From Paracoccaceae bacterium (lineage in GTDB: Bacteria > Pseudomonadota > Alphaproteobacteria > Rhodobacterales > Rhodobacteraceae): a stretch of 40,635 bases of DNA. Shown here one piece after another: positions 1-7,185 of this stretch. The stretch's first letter is position 1. The number at the start of each line of letters is the position of its first letter. Both the position numbers and the translations under genes were made by a program. The stretch lies in NCBI GenBank assembly GCA_026709265.1, contig JAPOTI010000116.1:1-40635 (forward strand). Reading direction: 5' to 3'. Below the pieces are notes generated by a model that was given only the letters and a program-made list of their open reading frames with translations, was not told the DNA's origin and did not search any database.

Positions 1-1
1 A

Positions 2-64
2 CGGGCTCAAGCGGCTCAGGGACGTCTCCAGAAAACCCAGTTCAAGACCGAAACCAGGCGGTGA
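2..64 (+). CDS. 3' end of an unseen upstream gene (partial)
   Basis: In the frame beginning at base 2 the first bases read as an open, charged, Arg/Gln/Lys-rich tail that ends in TGA at 62-64. That TGA overlaps the GTG at 61 in a GTGA arrangement, which is typical of translationally coupled genes. The family cannot be told from 20 residues. The third-position pattern cannot be tested on so short a stretch, so this is an inference from the overlap only. Confidence 0.35.
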   Translation, partial: RAQAAQGRLQKTQFKTETRR

Positions 65-579
65 CGGATCATCATGCGAGCCTTAACCCACGCAAACCTG
101 AACGGGGGTCACCCCGTCACGGCTATCCCGGATATCCGGTGACGGATCCCGTGATTGTCCTCGATGGGAATTGTGCCCTCTGCTCACGGGCGGCGCGTCT
201 CATTGATCGCGTGGAGAGGACGGGCCGGCTCCGGATCGCCGTCGCTGGCGTAGATCCGGGTCGAACGATGATGTCGACGGCCAATCTTGATCCGGACGAT
301 CCGGCGAGTTGGTTATTTGTCGATGAGACAGGTCGCTGTTGGAATCGCAGCGATGCAATGATCCGCATAGCCCTGCGGCTGCCCTTCCCGTGGCGGATGC
401 TGGTCGGGCTGTGCATCATTCCACGCGGTTGGCGTAACACGGCTTACAGTTGGGTTGCTGCGCGGCGTAACCGCCTGTTCGGCCAGGATGATCTCTGTGC
501 CCGCGCCCCACCCTCATTGCGGGCGCGCCTGTCCGGTGAGTTTCTGCCGGTGGACAATCCGCAATGGTTTTCAACGTGA
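61..579 (+). CDS. DCC-family (DUF393) thiol-disulfide oxidoreductase-like protein
   Basis: The protein has the signature of the DCC/DUF393 family: a hydrophobic strand running into VLDGNCALCSRAARLI, where the family normally has a D-G-x-C-x-x-C motif near its N-terminus. The rest (a WLFVDE strand, a RSDAMIRIAL helix, a hydrophobic LPFPWRMLVGLCIIP segment and an RNRLFG motif) also matches the family plan and its usual length of about 120-150 residues. Members are predicted thioredoxin-fold redox proteins; their physiological partner is generally unknown. I use GTG at 61 because it overlaps the stop of the preceding frame (GTGA). An in-frame GTG at 139, just before the conserved domain, would remove a 26-residue proline-rich leader and is a serious alternative. 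It is followed 61 bases later by a DotA/TraY-type gene, so it may belong to that transcription unit. Confidence 0.75.
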   Translation: MTDHHASLNPRKPERGSPRHGYPGYPVTDPVIVLDGNCALCSRAARLIDRVERTGRLRIAVAGVDPGRTMMSTANLDPDDPASWLFVDETGRCWNRSDAMIRIALRLPFPWRMLVGLCIIPRGWRNTAYSWVAARRNRLFGQDDLCARAPPSLRARLSGEFLPVDNPQWFST

Positions 580-640
580 ATCCACGATGCAGCGGGTCGA
601 GACCAGAAGAGTTTTCACAGGCCTCACATAATGCGCCTAC

Positions 641-2881
641 ATGAAGCCGGCGCTGTCCATTTATATCGGAGTCACTCTCGTGGCGCTCTCTTCGGCAGTG
701 CAGGCACAGGTTTCGACGGCACCGTCTTTTGGCGCAGGAGTGTTTCATTTTTTTGCCACTGAATTTGGCGATTTTCACAGCGCCGGACTGTTCAACCAAA
801 TTTTCGGCCCCTTGTTTCCGGCAGCGCATGGCGGCACGGCAGCGACACCCTTCTCAACCCTGATTGGATTTGTCAATCTCGTGTTGCTTTCGGTTGGTGG
901 CGTGCTGCTGGCATACAATATCACTGCGGGCCTGCTGCAATCGGCGCATGAAGGGACCTTTCTGGGTCGACGCTGGTCCTCCCTGTGGGCACCTCTGCGG
1001 GTATTGTTTGCAGTCACACTGCTCATTCCCATACCAGGACTTGGCGGCTACAATGTGATCCAGGGCGGTGTTGCCTGGATTACGCGTGGAGCCACCCTGC
1101 TGGCCAGCGAACTGTGGTCAGAAGGTTCACAACTCGTTCTGTCAGGCGAAATCCCCTTGGTGGGCACGGCACCAAAACTCGATACTGCGCTCATGGGCAC
1201 AGTCTATCGCAATCAGCTCTGCCTGAGATTGGCCAACTATCAGTTCGCGATCGCTGGCAGTCCGTCCAGAGTTCGGTTCGTGGTCGAGGACGTGGATGGC
1301 TTACCCGTCATCATGTCCTCGATCGATGGTCGTCGTCCAGAAATCTGCGGATCGTACCATCTGCCGGAAACCCCAGCCTATATCAGTCGGCTGGGGCCAG
1401 CAGGTACGGCAATTGAGGGTGAATTCCGCCGTCTTCATGCCGATATGCTGCACGAGCTCATTCAGGCTGCAGATCAGATCATTGTGCGTCAATGGCCACT
1501 CCTGATTGCGAATGACGGTGAGTTGCCACCGATTTCCGACGATATTGCTGCTGCCGTTGCCGCTGCAAATTCACGCCTGTCCGCGGGGAATACAGCTCTG
1601 TTTGCCGCAATTTCCAGTTCGGTCAACGAGTCGGACCAGGCACGCATGCGATTGATGCAGCAGATGTCAGGTGTCGGTTGCCACGAAACCGGGTCATCGG
1701 GAGACAGTTCATGTGCCGCTGGATGGATTGCCGCCGGAAACTGGCATATCCTGATCGCGCGTCTCAATGCCGAGATGATGGGGATTCTGAACGCAAGTTC
1801 ACTTGCCGTTCAATCTCGTTATCTGGAAAGCGGCGTTGCGCAATTCAATCGACAACTGGTCATCGCTGCTGATGAACCCGGTTGGCTGCAACGGGTTCTT
1901 GGTGGTGTCGATTCCGGAAAGTATCTGCATCTCGACGAGGCGGCTCGAATTTGGCGCGTTGCCACGCGCCATTATGAACGCGCCGCTGTCCGGGTCAACG
2001 GTATGGTCTCCCGGATTTCCGGTGACATCCTGCAGGATTCGGCACCGGTCGGTCCTTCCGGTTTGCTGGGTCGGATATGGCAGGTTGGATTTGCCGACTC
2101 CATCAAAGGTTTGATTGACATCCTGTCCCCGGCCAATTGGGCAGATGATCCGATGGTTGGAATTGTCAGTATGGGAAATTGGTATCTGGATGTTGCGGGG
2201 GCACTGATTTTCGGCGGTGCAGCTGTTTCTTTGCTGACGGGTGGTTTTGGGAGCGCAGTGGTTTTTCTGATCGCCGCTCCGCTCACTGCGATCGGTGTGA
2301 CGCTGTCGTTTCTGCTGCCGGCCCTCCCCTTCCTGTTTTGGATTTTGGCCGTTTTTGGTTATGTCCTGCTGGTTCTTGAAGCGGTGGTGGCGGCCAGTCT
2401 CTGGGCGTTGGCACATATGCGGCTGGATGGAGAGGGGATCTCCGGTGACGCCGGACGATATGGCTGGCTGGCATTGCTGTCCCTGATGCTGACACCGACA
2501 ATGATGGTTCTCGGATTCTTTGCCGGGATGGTTTTATTCCGCGTGATCGCCCGTTTGTTTGACAGCGGAGTCTATCTTGCCATGGGCTCCCTCGCGACGG
2601 CATCACCTGTTGTTGCGATTTTTGGACTGATCGCGGCGGGAATGCTGATCGTCTTTGCCTATATGGTCATTCTGGAGCGCAGTTTTTCGTTGATTTCGAC
2701 TTTCCCGCAACGTCTGCTCCGTTGGATCGGCGGCGATGCCCCTCTCTCTGATGGCGTTGCCGAAGGGCGATTCCAAACTGGATTGCGCACGGTGGCTGCG
2801 TCTCTTGGCGGCGGTGCCGTGAAGGCGGGGCAAGCGTCGGGCCAGGGACTGCGCAGCATGACAACCACTTTTCGCAGATGA
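641..2881 (+). CDS. DotA/TraY-family type IVB secretion/conjugation membrane protein
   Basis: The 746-residue protein begins with a signal peptide (about 1-22, ending AVQAQ). A membrane segment lies near 70-95, followed by the family landmark at about 116-144, where WAPLRVLFAV leads to a Pro-rich turn, GGYNVIQ and an Ala/Gly-rich helix. A large soluble, presumably periplasmic, region with scattered cysteines spans about 160-500. At least five or six hydrophobic helices then follow at about 513-592, 606-636 and 656-685. This layout is that of DotA of Legionella and TraY of IncI plasmids; the length is close to TraY and shorter than Legionella DotA. The family forms an inner-membrane, partly releasable component of type IVB systems. 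No other Dot/Icm/Tra gene is visible downstream; the next 500 bases are apparently non-coding, so partners, if any, lie upstream of the window. Confidence 0.8.
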   Translation: MKPALSIYIGVTLVALSSAVQAQVSTAPSFGAGVFHFFATEFGDFHSAGLFNQIFGPLFPAAHGGTAATPFSTLIGFVNLVLLSVGGVLLAYNITAGLLQSAHEGTFLGRRWSSLWAPLRVLFAVTLLIPIPGLGGYNVIQGGVAWITRGATLLASELWSEGSQLVLSGEIPLVGTAPKLDTALMGTVYRNQLCLRLANYQFAIAGSPSRVRFVVEDVDGLPVIMSSIDGRRPEICGSYHLPETPAYISRLGPAGTAIEGEFRRLHADMLHELIQAADQIIVRQWPLLIANDGELPPISDDIAAAVAAANSRLSAGNTALFAAISSSVNESDQARMRLMQQMSGVGCHETGSSGDSSCAAGWIAAGNWHILIARLNAEMMGILNASSLAVQSRYLESGVAQFNRQLVIAADEPGWLQRVLGGVDSGKYLHLDEAARIWRVATRHYERAAVRVNGMVSRISGDILQDSAPVGPSGLLGRIWQVGFADSIKGLIDILSPANWADDPMVGIVSMGNWYLDVAGALIFGGAAVSLLTGGFGSAVVFLIAAPLTAIGVTLSFLLPALPFLFWILAVFGYVLLVLEAVVAASLWALAHMRLDGEGISGDAGRYGWLALLSLMLTPTMMVLGFFAGMVLFRVIARLFDSGVYLAMGSLATASPVVAIFGLIAAGMLIVFAYMVILERSFSLISTFPQRLLRWIGGDAPLSDGVAEGRFQTGLRTVAASLGGGAVKAGQASGQGLRSMTTTFRR

Positions 2882-3406
2882 TGGTCGCGCAGCTCTTTCA
2901 TTGCACTCTATGCGTCGGTTACGATGTCTTTGCTGAAAGCTGTGAGACGACAACGGAATCCTTTCCCCTGAAATCGACGGCCTGACACAACTCCGGTTTC
3001 AGGAAACCAGAAAATCAACAAACCTCTGCTCAGATTGATCAGCGTCGGAAATGTGATATTGCCTCTTGTGCCCTTGTCCCGGCGCGCCCTGAGATCGGTC
3101 AACCGCCGCATATGCCTGGCGGGCAGTGGCCGACGATGACGGCCTGTTCCGGAAGTGATTTCCAGTTGCAAGGATCGGGATGAATGAAGCGGTAATGCGC
3201 GTTGGTCATACGGCACGTGCCTGAGACGCGGGCAAGGTCACGCGCACCATTTGGATCATGCTGAAGATACGTGGCTTGATCCCCGGTCGGGTCGATCACT
3301 TGCGGCATGGTCCGAGATATTCTGACATCTGTTCTGCGCCGCGGACATGCCCGACAGTCCGCGCTCGAACGGAATTCCTGCTGCGCGGTTGATTGGAGTG
3401 GACCAT
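2882..3406. other. Apparently non-coding spacer (525 bp)
   Basis: This stretch lies between the convergent DotA/TraY-like and glycosidase genes. Short open frames exist on the minus strand, one at 3099-3308 with a protein-like composition, but none has a recognisable motif, a good ribosome binding site or a frame that continues into another. It may hold a decayed gene. I see no clear terminator with a T-run after the DotA-like stop. Confidence 0.4.
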
Positions 3407-4363
3407 TCAGAGGGCCAATGACAGCAGACCACTGGTGCTGACGTCGACCCTGATCGGGTCTGAAATCGCACCGATAAATTCGCCATCAGGCGTATCATGC
3501 AGGAACCCCATCAGGAAAGGTGCTCCATTGTCGAACAGAATACGACACGCGTAGAGTTCGGTTTCGCTGACGCTGGTGAGAAATGGGCCAGGGGCCAACT
3601 GCCAGGGCCCATCAAAGCTCTCGGCTATCAGATAATGCGTGCCGCGTACCCGCGGCCACGGGTGGCTCACGAGTGACGACCTGGACCAGTGATCGCGACC
3701 GACGCTGAACAGGCAGTACCATGTGCCGTTCAATGCGAAGATCTGTGGAACTTCCAACTGGCCAAAACTGCCAACATATAACGGATCACCCGCCTCCCAA
3801 TGATCGAGATCCTCAGACACCGCCAATCCGATTGCCCCGTTGGCGTTGGGTTCATCACTGGCCGGGACCCGGGCCGTGTAGGCCATCAGCCAGCCGGTTC
3901 CTTCGGGATGTGGCATGACCCAGGGATCTCGCAATGCGCGGTCGTGCCAGAATCCCGGTTTGTATTCTTCGTACCGGGACGGATCGAGATCCAGCGCGAG
4001 ACCGGTGCCGACACGTTCCCAGTTGTGCATGTCGTGGCCGACAGCATGGCCGATTCTCTGCTTCAACCCGTTCTCCGAACGCTGGGTGCCGGTGTAGAAG
4101 TAGTGCCAGAGTCCATTTGCCCCTTTCAGTACTGAACCGGTCCAGGTTGTGCAGTCGTCCCAGGCGCGCGTCCTTGCCGGTGCGAAACAGGTTCCGTGAT
4201 GTGTCCAGTTCACCAGATCGCACGATGATGCGTGACCTTGTGTGACATTAAAATGCCGGAACTCAGGATCACCGAGTGACTTGTCGGCCTGCAGAAAGTA
4301 ACAGTGCCAGCGGCGATCGTCATCCCGCGCGAGCCAAAAGTCCCAGATCCACTTGTCGTTCAA
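3407..4363 (-). CDS. Clan GH-J (GH32-like) five-bladed beta-propeller glycosidase
   Basis: The 318-residue protein has the three acidic signatures of the GH32/GH68 beta-fructosidase clan. WIWDFW at residues 5-10 takes the place of the W-x-N-D-P nucleophile motif (Asp8). RDPWV near residue 145 is the transition-state-stabilising RDP motif. GQLEVPQIF near residue 201 offers the acid/base Glu, replacing the usual E-C-P. The N-terminal sequence (FLQADKSLGDPEFRHFN, then GHASSCDLVNWTHHG) resembles the compact bacterial GH32-like subfamily that lacks the C-terminal beta-sandwich, which fits the short length. No signal peptide is seen, so a cytoplasmic role on a fructoside or related oligosaccharide is likely; the substrate cannot be read from sequence. 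It stands alone, without transporter or regulator. An 18-bp inverted repeat about 185 bases upstream of its start may be its operator. Confidence 0.75.
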   Translation of the reverse strand: MNDKWIWDFWLARDDDRRWHCYFLQADKSLGDPEFRHFNVTQGHASSCDLVNWTHHGTCFAPARTRAWDDCTTWTGSVLKGANGLWHYFYTGTQRSENGLKQRIGHAVGHDMHNWERVGTGLALDLDPSRYEEYKPGFWHDRALRDPWVMPHPEGTGWLMAYTARVPASDEPNANGAIGLAVSEDLDHWEAGDPLYVGSFGQLEVPQIFALNGTWYCLFSVGRDHWSRSSLVSHPWPRVRGTHYLIAESFDGPWQLAPGPFLTSVSETELYACRILFDNGAPFLMGFLHDTPDGEFIGAISDPIRVDVSTSGLLSLAL

Positions 4364-4712
4364 CGATATGATTTTTCAGTTTCCTTGAAGCGGTTCAGCG
4401 ATTGATCAGTTCCGACCGTTCAGCCGGGACGACTCGCGTTTGACGATGCAACCGCAGATCTTTTTTGTCCGGCAGTCCAGAATTCTCGATCACTGATCAT
4501 GCTGATGAGTGTTTCAGCGGCAGCCACAGTTTGTCAACTGAGGCCGTGTTGACCTGTGTCAACAGTTGGCGATAGCCGGAGAAATTTTTCTAATCTGTTG
4601 TTTTTATTATATAGTTATGGTTACCTTTGGGAATTATATACCTGACTACCCATTGTACTATACGTAGTGGTTACGAGTGATTGATATATAGAATATGTAG
4701 TGGATCGGATAG
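4364..4712. other. Gene-free, AT-rich spacer between glycosidase and DUF3800 remnant
   Basis: The glycosidase-proximal part (to about 4570) has ordinary composition and contains the inverted repeat at 4547-4564. From about 4580 to 4724 the DNA becomes strongly AT-rich (TATATA runs, TGTTGTTTTTATTAT) and ends in the 15-bp repeat. No gene is seen. The composition break suggests foreign DNA or an element end. Confidence 0.5.
4547..4564. promoter_or_regulatory. Inverted repeat, possible operator of the GH32-like gene
   Basis: TGTTGAC (4547-4553), a CTGT spacer and GTCAACA (4558-4564) form a perfect 7-bp inverted repeat. A further half-like TTGTCAAC lies at 4531-4538. The position is upstream of the leftward glycosidase start at 4363. 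The same half-site recurs in a cluster at 39547-39716. The regulator family is unknown; this is a candidate binding site only. Confidence 0.4.
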
Positions 4713-4724
4713 TTAAGTATATAA
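4710..4724 (+). repeat. 15-bp direct repeat, copy 1 (TAGTTAAGTATATAA)
   Basis: TAGTTAAGTATATAA occurs here and at 5516-5530 in the same orientation. The similarity extends leftwards: GAATATGTAGTGG before this copy, GAACATGTATTG before the other, each with a TGTTGTTTTT further upstream. To the right the two copies differ. Here the DUF3800 frame runs into the repeat and stops inside it. Confidence 0.6.
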
Positions 4725-5150
4725 TCCCTTAAAATAGGTGCAGATTGCTTGAATTGAGGACGTGTAGACAGATGGGTCCTTGAACGGCTTTCCAATGCCC
4801 TTCACCCATATCCGGGCAACTGACCTGGTATCGTAAGTTTGCAGAAGATCGAATATGCCATCCAAGAAGCCCGTGGCATGTTTTTTCAGGCGAGTTGTTC
4901 TGCGCAAGGCGTGCTTTCGGATTGTTGAGCCTTTTATCTCGTGCTGAATCCCATTCAACCGCTGGGGTGAGGGATTATGCGGGCGGAAGAACCTCTGTTT
5001 CAGATTGAGGAAGTCGTCAGTGAGAGGGTGAATATTGGTTTCGTCAATGAAAAGACCGCCGATGACCAGAACGGGCTGGTCGTTAGGCAGCGGAGGATCA
5101 GAAAGTCTTCCCAGATCCCCTGATTCGTCGATGAAGCAGATTTTTGTCAC
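4713..5150 (-). pseudogene. DUF3800 protein, 3'-truncated
   Basis: The N-terminus MTKICFIDESGDLG followed by a second strand (PVLVIGGLFID) is the start of DUF3800 proteins, whose conserved D-E-S-G is thought to be part of an RNase-H-like fold. Members are usually about 220-400 residues and often sit in mobile or defence-rich DNA. This copy stops after 145 residues; its last codons (GLYT, stop) are supplied by the AT-rich 15-bp repeat at 4710-4724, so the C-terminal half has been replaced by unrelated DNA. A hairpin at 5178-5203 lies just upstream of the start. It is probably non-functional; a short working variant cannot be excluded. Confidence 0.65.
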
Positions 5151-5177
5151 TCGTTGTCTATGTTTGTCCTGACATAG

Positions 5178-5203
5178 CTATGGCCGCCAAATGGCGGCCA
5201 TAG
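5178..5203. repeat. Perfect hairpin (11-bp arms, AAAT loop)
   Basis: CTATGGCCGCC at 5178-5188 pairs perfectly with GGCGGCCATAG at 5193-5203 around a 4-base loop. No T-run follows on either strand, so it is not a standard rho-independent terminator. It lies just upstream of the DUF3800 start and could be an operator or an element end. Confidence 0.5.
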
Positions 5204-5515
5204 AATTGTACTGCCATGAAGCAAAAGCTCGTGGTCAGTAATTTCGATCCGCTCCAAGAAGCTCACGAATTTTTCTACCACCACAATTAGGAGCAGATCG
5301 TCTCAGATTCAAGGAGAAACCCGGCTGTGCCACTCAATCCGCTCCAAATGGGGTTGGTTCAGGAAAGGGGCAGGTCAATCCATGATGTCTAAGGAATTTT
5401 CGCGGTTCCGTCTGATGATGGCGAGTACGGTATTTTTCGGTTTTCGTCACCATTTCGTCCAGTTCCGACCTGTTTACCGCTTGTTAACTTGTTGTTTTTA
5501 AGAACATGTATTGTG

Positions 5516-5530
5516 TAGTTAAGTATATAA
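5516..5530 (+). repeat. 15-bp direct repeat, copy 2 (TAGTTAAGTATATAA)
   Basis: Identical to 4710-4724. Seven bases to its right the reading frame of an ABC ATPase begins in mid-gene, so this copy also lies at a gene breakpoint. Confidence 0.6.
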
Positions 5531-5537
5531 ACCCCCT

Positions 5538-5712
5538 TTGTTGCGCATGGTTTCGGGGTTGGAAAACGTGACTGAGGGAAACATCCTGATTGGTGGCGTG
5601 GATGTCACAGACAAGGAACCTTCACAGCGGTCGATCGCCATGGTGTTTCAGTCTTACGCGCTCTATTCCTGTGCCTGAATTTCACGTCCATCTGCCATTC
5701 TCGCCGAATCAA
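5538..5712 (+). pseudogene. Internal fragment of a sugar-type (MalK/UgpC-like) ABC ATPase
   Basis: From 5538 the frame reads [20 protein letters not shown], continues through a V-D-V-T-D-K segment and reaches [12 protein letters not shown]. That is the stretch between Walker A and the Q-loop of MalK/UgpC-type importers. The Walker A motif that should precede it is missing: the homology starts right after the AT-rich repeat. After ALY the frame hits TGA at 5676-5678, while the next frame continues with CLNFTS where a Y-P-x-L-x-V segment is expected, so a one-base frameshift is present too. Signature and Walker B motifs are absent. It is a dead fragment, probably left by recombination. Confidence 0.75.
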
Positions 5713-5750
5713 CAATTGAAACCACCAGAACGCAATCGGAGACGGCCAGA

Positions 5751-7121
5751 ATGGAGTCACCTGCGACATCAAATCGCACATTGCCCCGGCACATGGATTA
5801 CGTGGTCTTGAAATTGGAGAAAGTCATCGACAGATGCGCAGGAAACGATTGCTTTCCGGGAACTGTCAGCGGTCGGGTCATGGGCGGTGCGCTTGATGGC
5901 CAGACAATTGAATTGGCACTTCGTAAGACGCTCACCAACCAGCGCGTGACACAAGTTGCCGAGTTGCAGAATACCGACAGCTTTTCGCACACACCGATCG
6001 GCGGTTATGTCGCTTTTGAAGGTGTGCGCTCAGGTGATACGGGCCTGACCGCGCGATGGTTGAATCGCATGGGTGGGCCGAACTCCGTGATCCGTGCCGA
6101 TCTGCCCGTGCAAATTTCGCCGGTCTACGGAAAAGACAGCCAAATCCGCCGGTTCAGGTCGAATGGTGCCACCATGTATAATGCCCAGATCCTGCATGTG
6201 GACAACAGCACCACGGCTTCATCATCGGATTCGTTGCGGGCCGCACTGATTGATTCCCTGAATGAATACGGAATGGCATTCGTCGCCTGTGCTCCTGCAG
6301 ACAATCACCAGGAGCGTCAGACTTACTATGCCTATGCCAGTTGGCGCGATGGGATGCGGAACAGTTCCGAGGCTGCAGCCGAGGAATTTCTCGAGCGTCA
6401 TGGAAAGAACGCACTCGAGCCACATTTTGCCGCTGGTGCCAACATTGATGTCATTCCGATGGAAACTCTTCTCCTCGGCTCCAAGGTTTGCGAGTCAATC
6501 GATGCCGGCGGTCGGAGTTCAGTGCCTGTTTCACGCTTCATGACCGGAGGACTCGGCCGTCGGATCGAATTTGAACTTCGTCGCGCCGGGCCTGAGATTG
6601 CCGAAAAAATGGAAAATGCATTTCTCGCGCAAGCGGACCCAAGAGCACGAGAATCCTTTGCATCGACCGGCTGGAAAGGAGTGTGGAACAGTGACATCAG
6701 TCAGTTTTTTGCCACAGCGGGAATCCAGTTACCGCACATGCCGAAATACGGATTTGCAGTCTCGACAGCTGTGCTGCAATCCTATGCCAATAGCGACGGT
6801 GAGTTGTTTCTTGCCAAGGTGCGGCCTTTATCCCACGCATTACCTCGCGATGCGATTCCAACACATTCTGATCGGCGCGCAGATCGACGATTTTCTGCGA
6901 CGATCAGCGCGGCAGTGACCGAGTTTGCAATGGCGCTTCCCGAAAGTCCAAGCATCGAACGCGAAAACCGTGCGTCTCAGGCGAAACTCGAGGCTTCCAT
7001 TCAGCGTAACGAAGGTGTAGGAGACCCTGTCTCTCCCGGAGACATGGTGCCACAGCAGGTGTTTTCAGGCAATACGCCGACGCTCAACACATCCGGGACA
7101 GATGGGTCGATGAACTTCTGA
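5751..7121 (+). CDS. Unrecognised 456-aa protein, upstream partner of the Strawberry-notch-type gene
   Basis: I do not recognise a family. The protein is soluble, with no signal peptide or membrane segment. It has an ordered-looking centre (about 60-370, with PIGGYVAFEGVRSGD, LIDSLNEYGMAFVACAPAD and ASTGWKGVWNSDISQFF) and a disordered Ser/Pro/Asn-rich tail after about 400. ATG at 5751 has GGAGA about 9 bases upstream; ATG at 5793 is an alternative. The stop is 64 bases before the start of the 1751-aa helicase-like gene on the same strand, so the two are probably co-transcribed. Its role may be linked to DNA or nucleic-acid processing with that neighbour, but this is context only. Confidence 0.65.
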   Translation: MESPATSNRTLPRHMDYVVLKLEKVIDRCAGNDCFPGTVSGRVMGGALDGQTIELALRKTLTNQRVTQVAELQNTDSFSHTPIGGYVAFEGVRSGDTGLTARWLNRMGGPNSVIRADLPVQISPVYGKDSQIRRFRSNGATMYNAQILHVDNSTTASSSDSLRAALIDSLNEYGMAFVACAPADNHQERQTYYAYASWRDGMRNSSEAAAEEFLERHGKNALEPHFAAGANIDVIPMETLLLGSKVCESIDAGGRSSVPVSRFMTGGLGRRIEFELRRAGPEIAEKMENAFLAQADPRARESFASTGWKGVWNSDISQFFATAGIQLPHMPKYGFAVSTAVLQSYANSDGELFLAKVRPLSHALPRDAIPTHSDRRADRRFSATISAAVTEFAMALPESPSIERENRASQAKLEASIQRNEGVGDPVSPGDMVPQQVFSGNTPTLNTSGTDGSMNF

Positions 7122-7185
7122 CGCTTGGTTAACATCTTGCGCTGTCTCGCTACCATCAGCGGGGCAAGGTTCCGGCGTCACTCAG

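Larger units (their letters stand above)
5151..5537. other. Gene-free mosaic spacer
   Basis: This interval holds the hairpin at 5178-5203, unassignable sequence to about 5470, and a second AT-rich stretch (about 5480-5530) that ends in copy 2 of the 15-bp repeat. No open frame with a credible family is seen. It may contain remains of an insertion sequence, but I cannot name one. Confidence 0.4.

Noticed and set aside
1799-2416. Long minus-strand frame (205 codons) inside the DotA/TraY-like gene
   Set aside because: Antisense shadow of a clearly recognisable membrane-protein gene.
3099-3308. Minus-strand frame with protein-like text (TNAHYRFIHPDP)
   Set aside because: Too short, no start signal and no family recognised; kept only as a note in the spacer entry.
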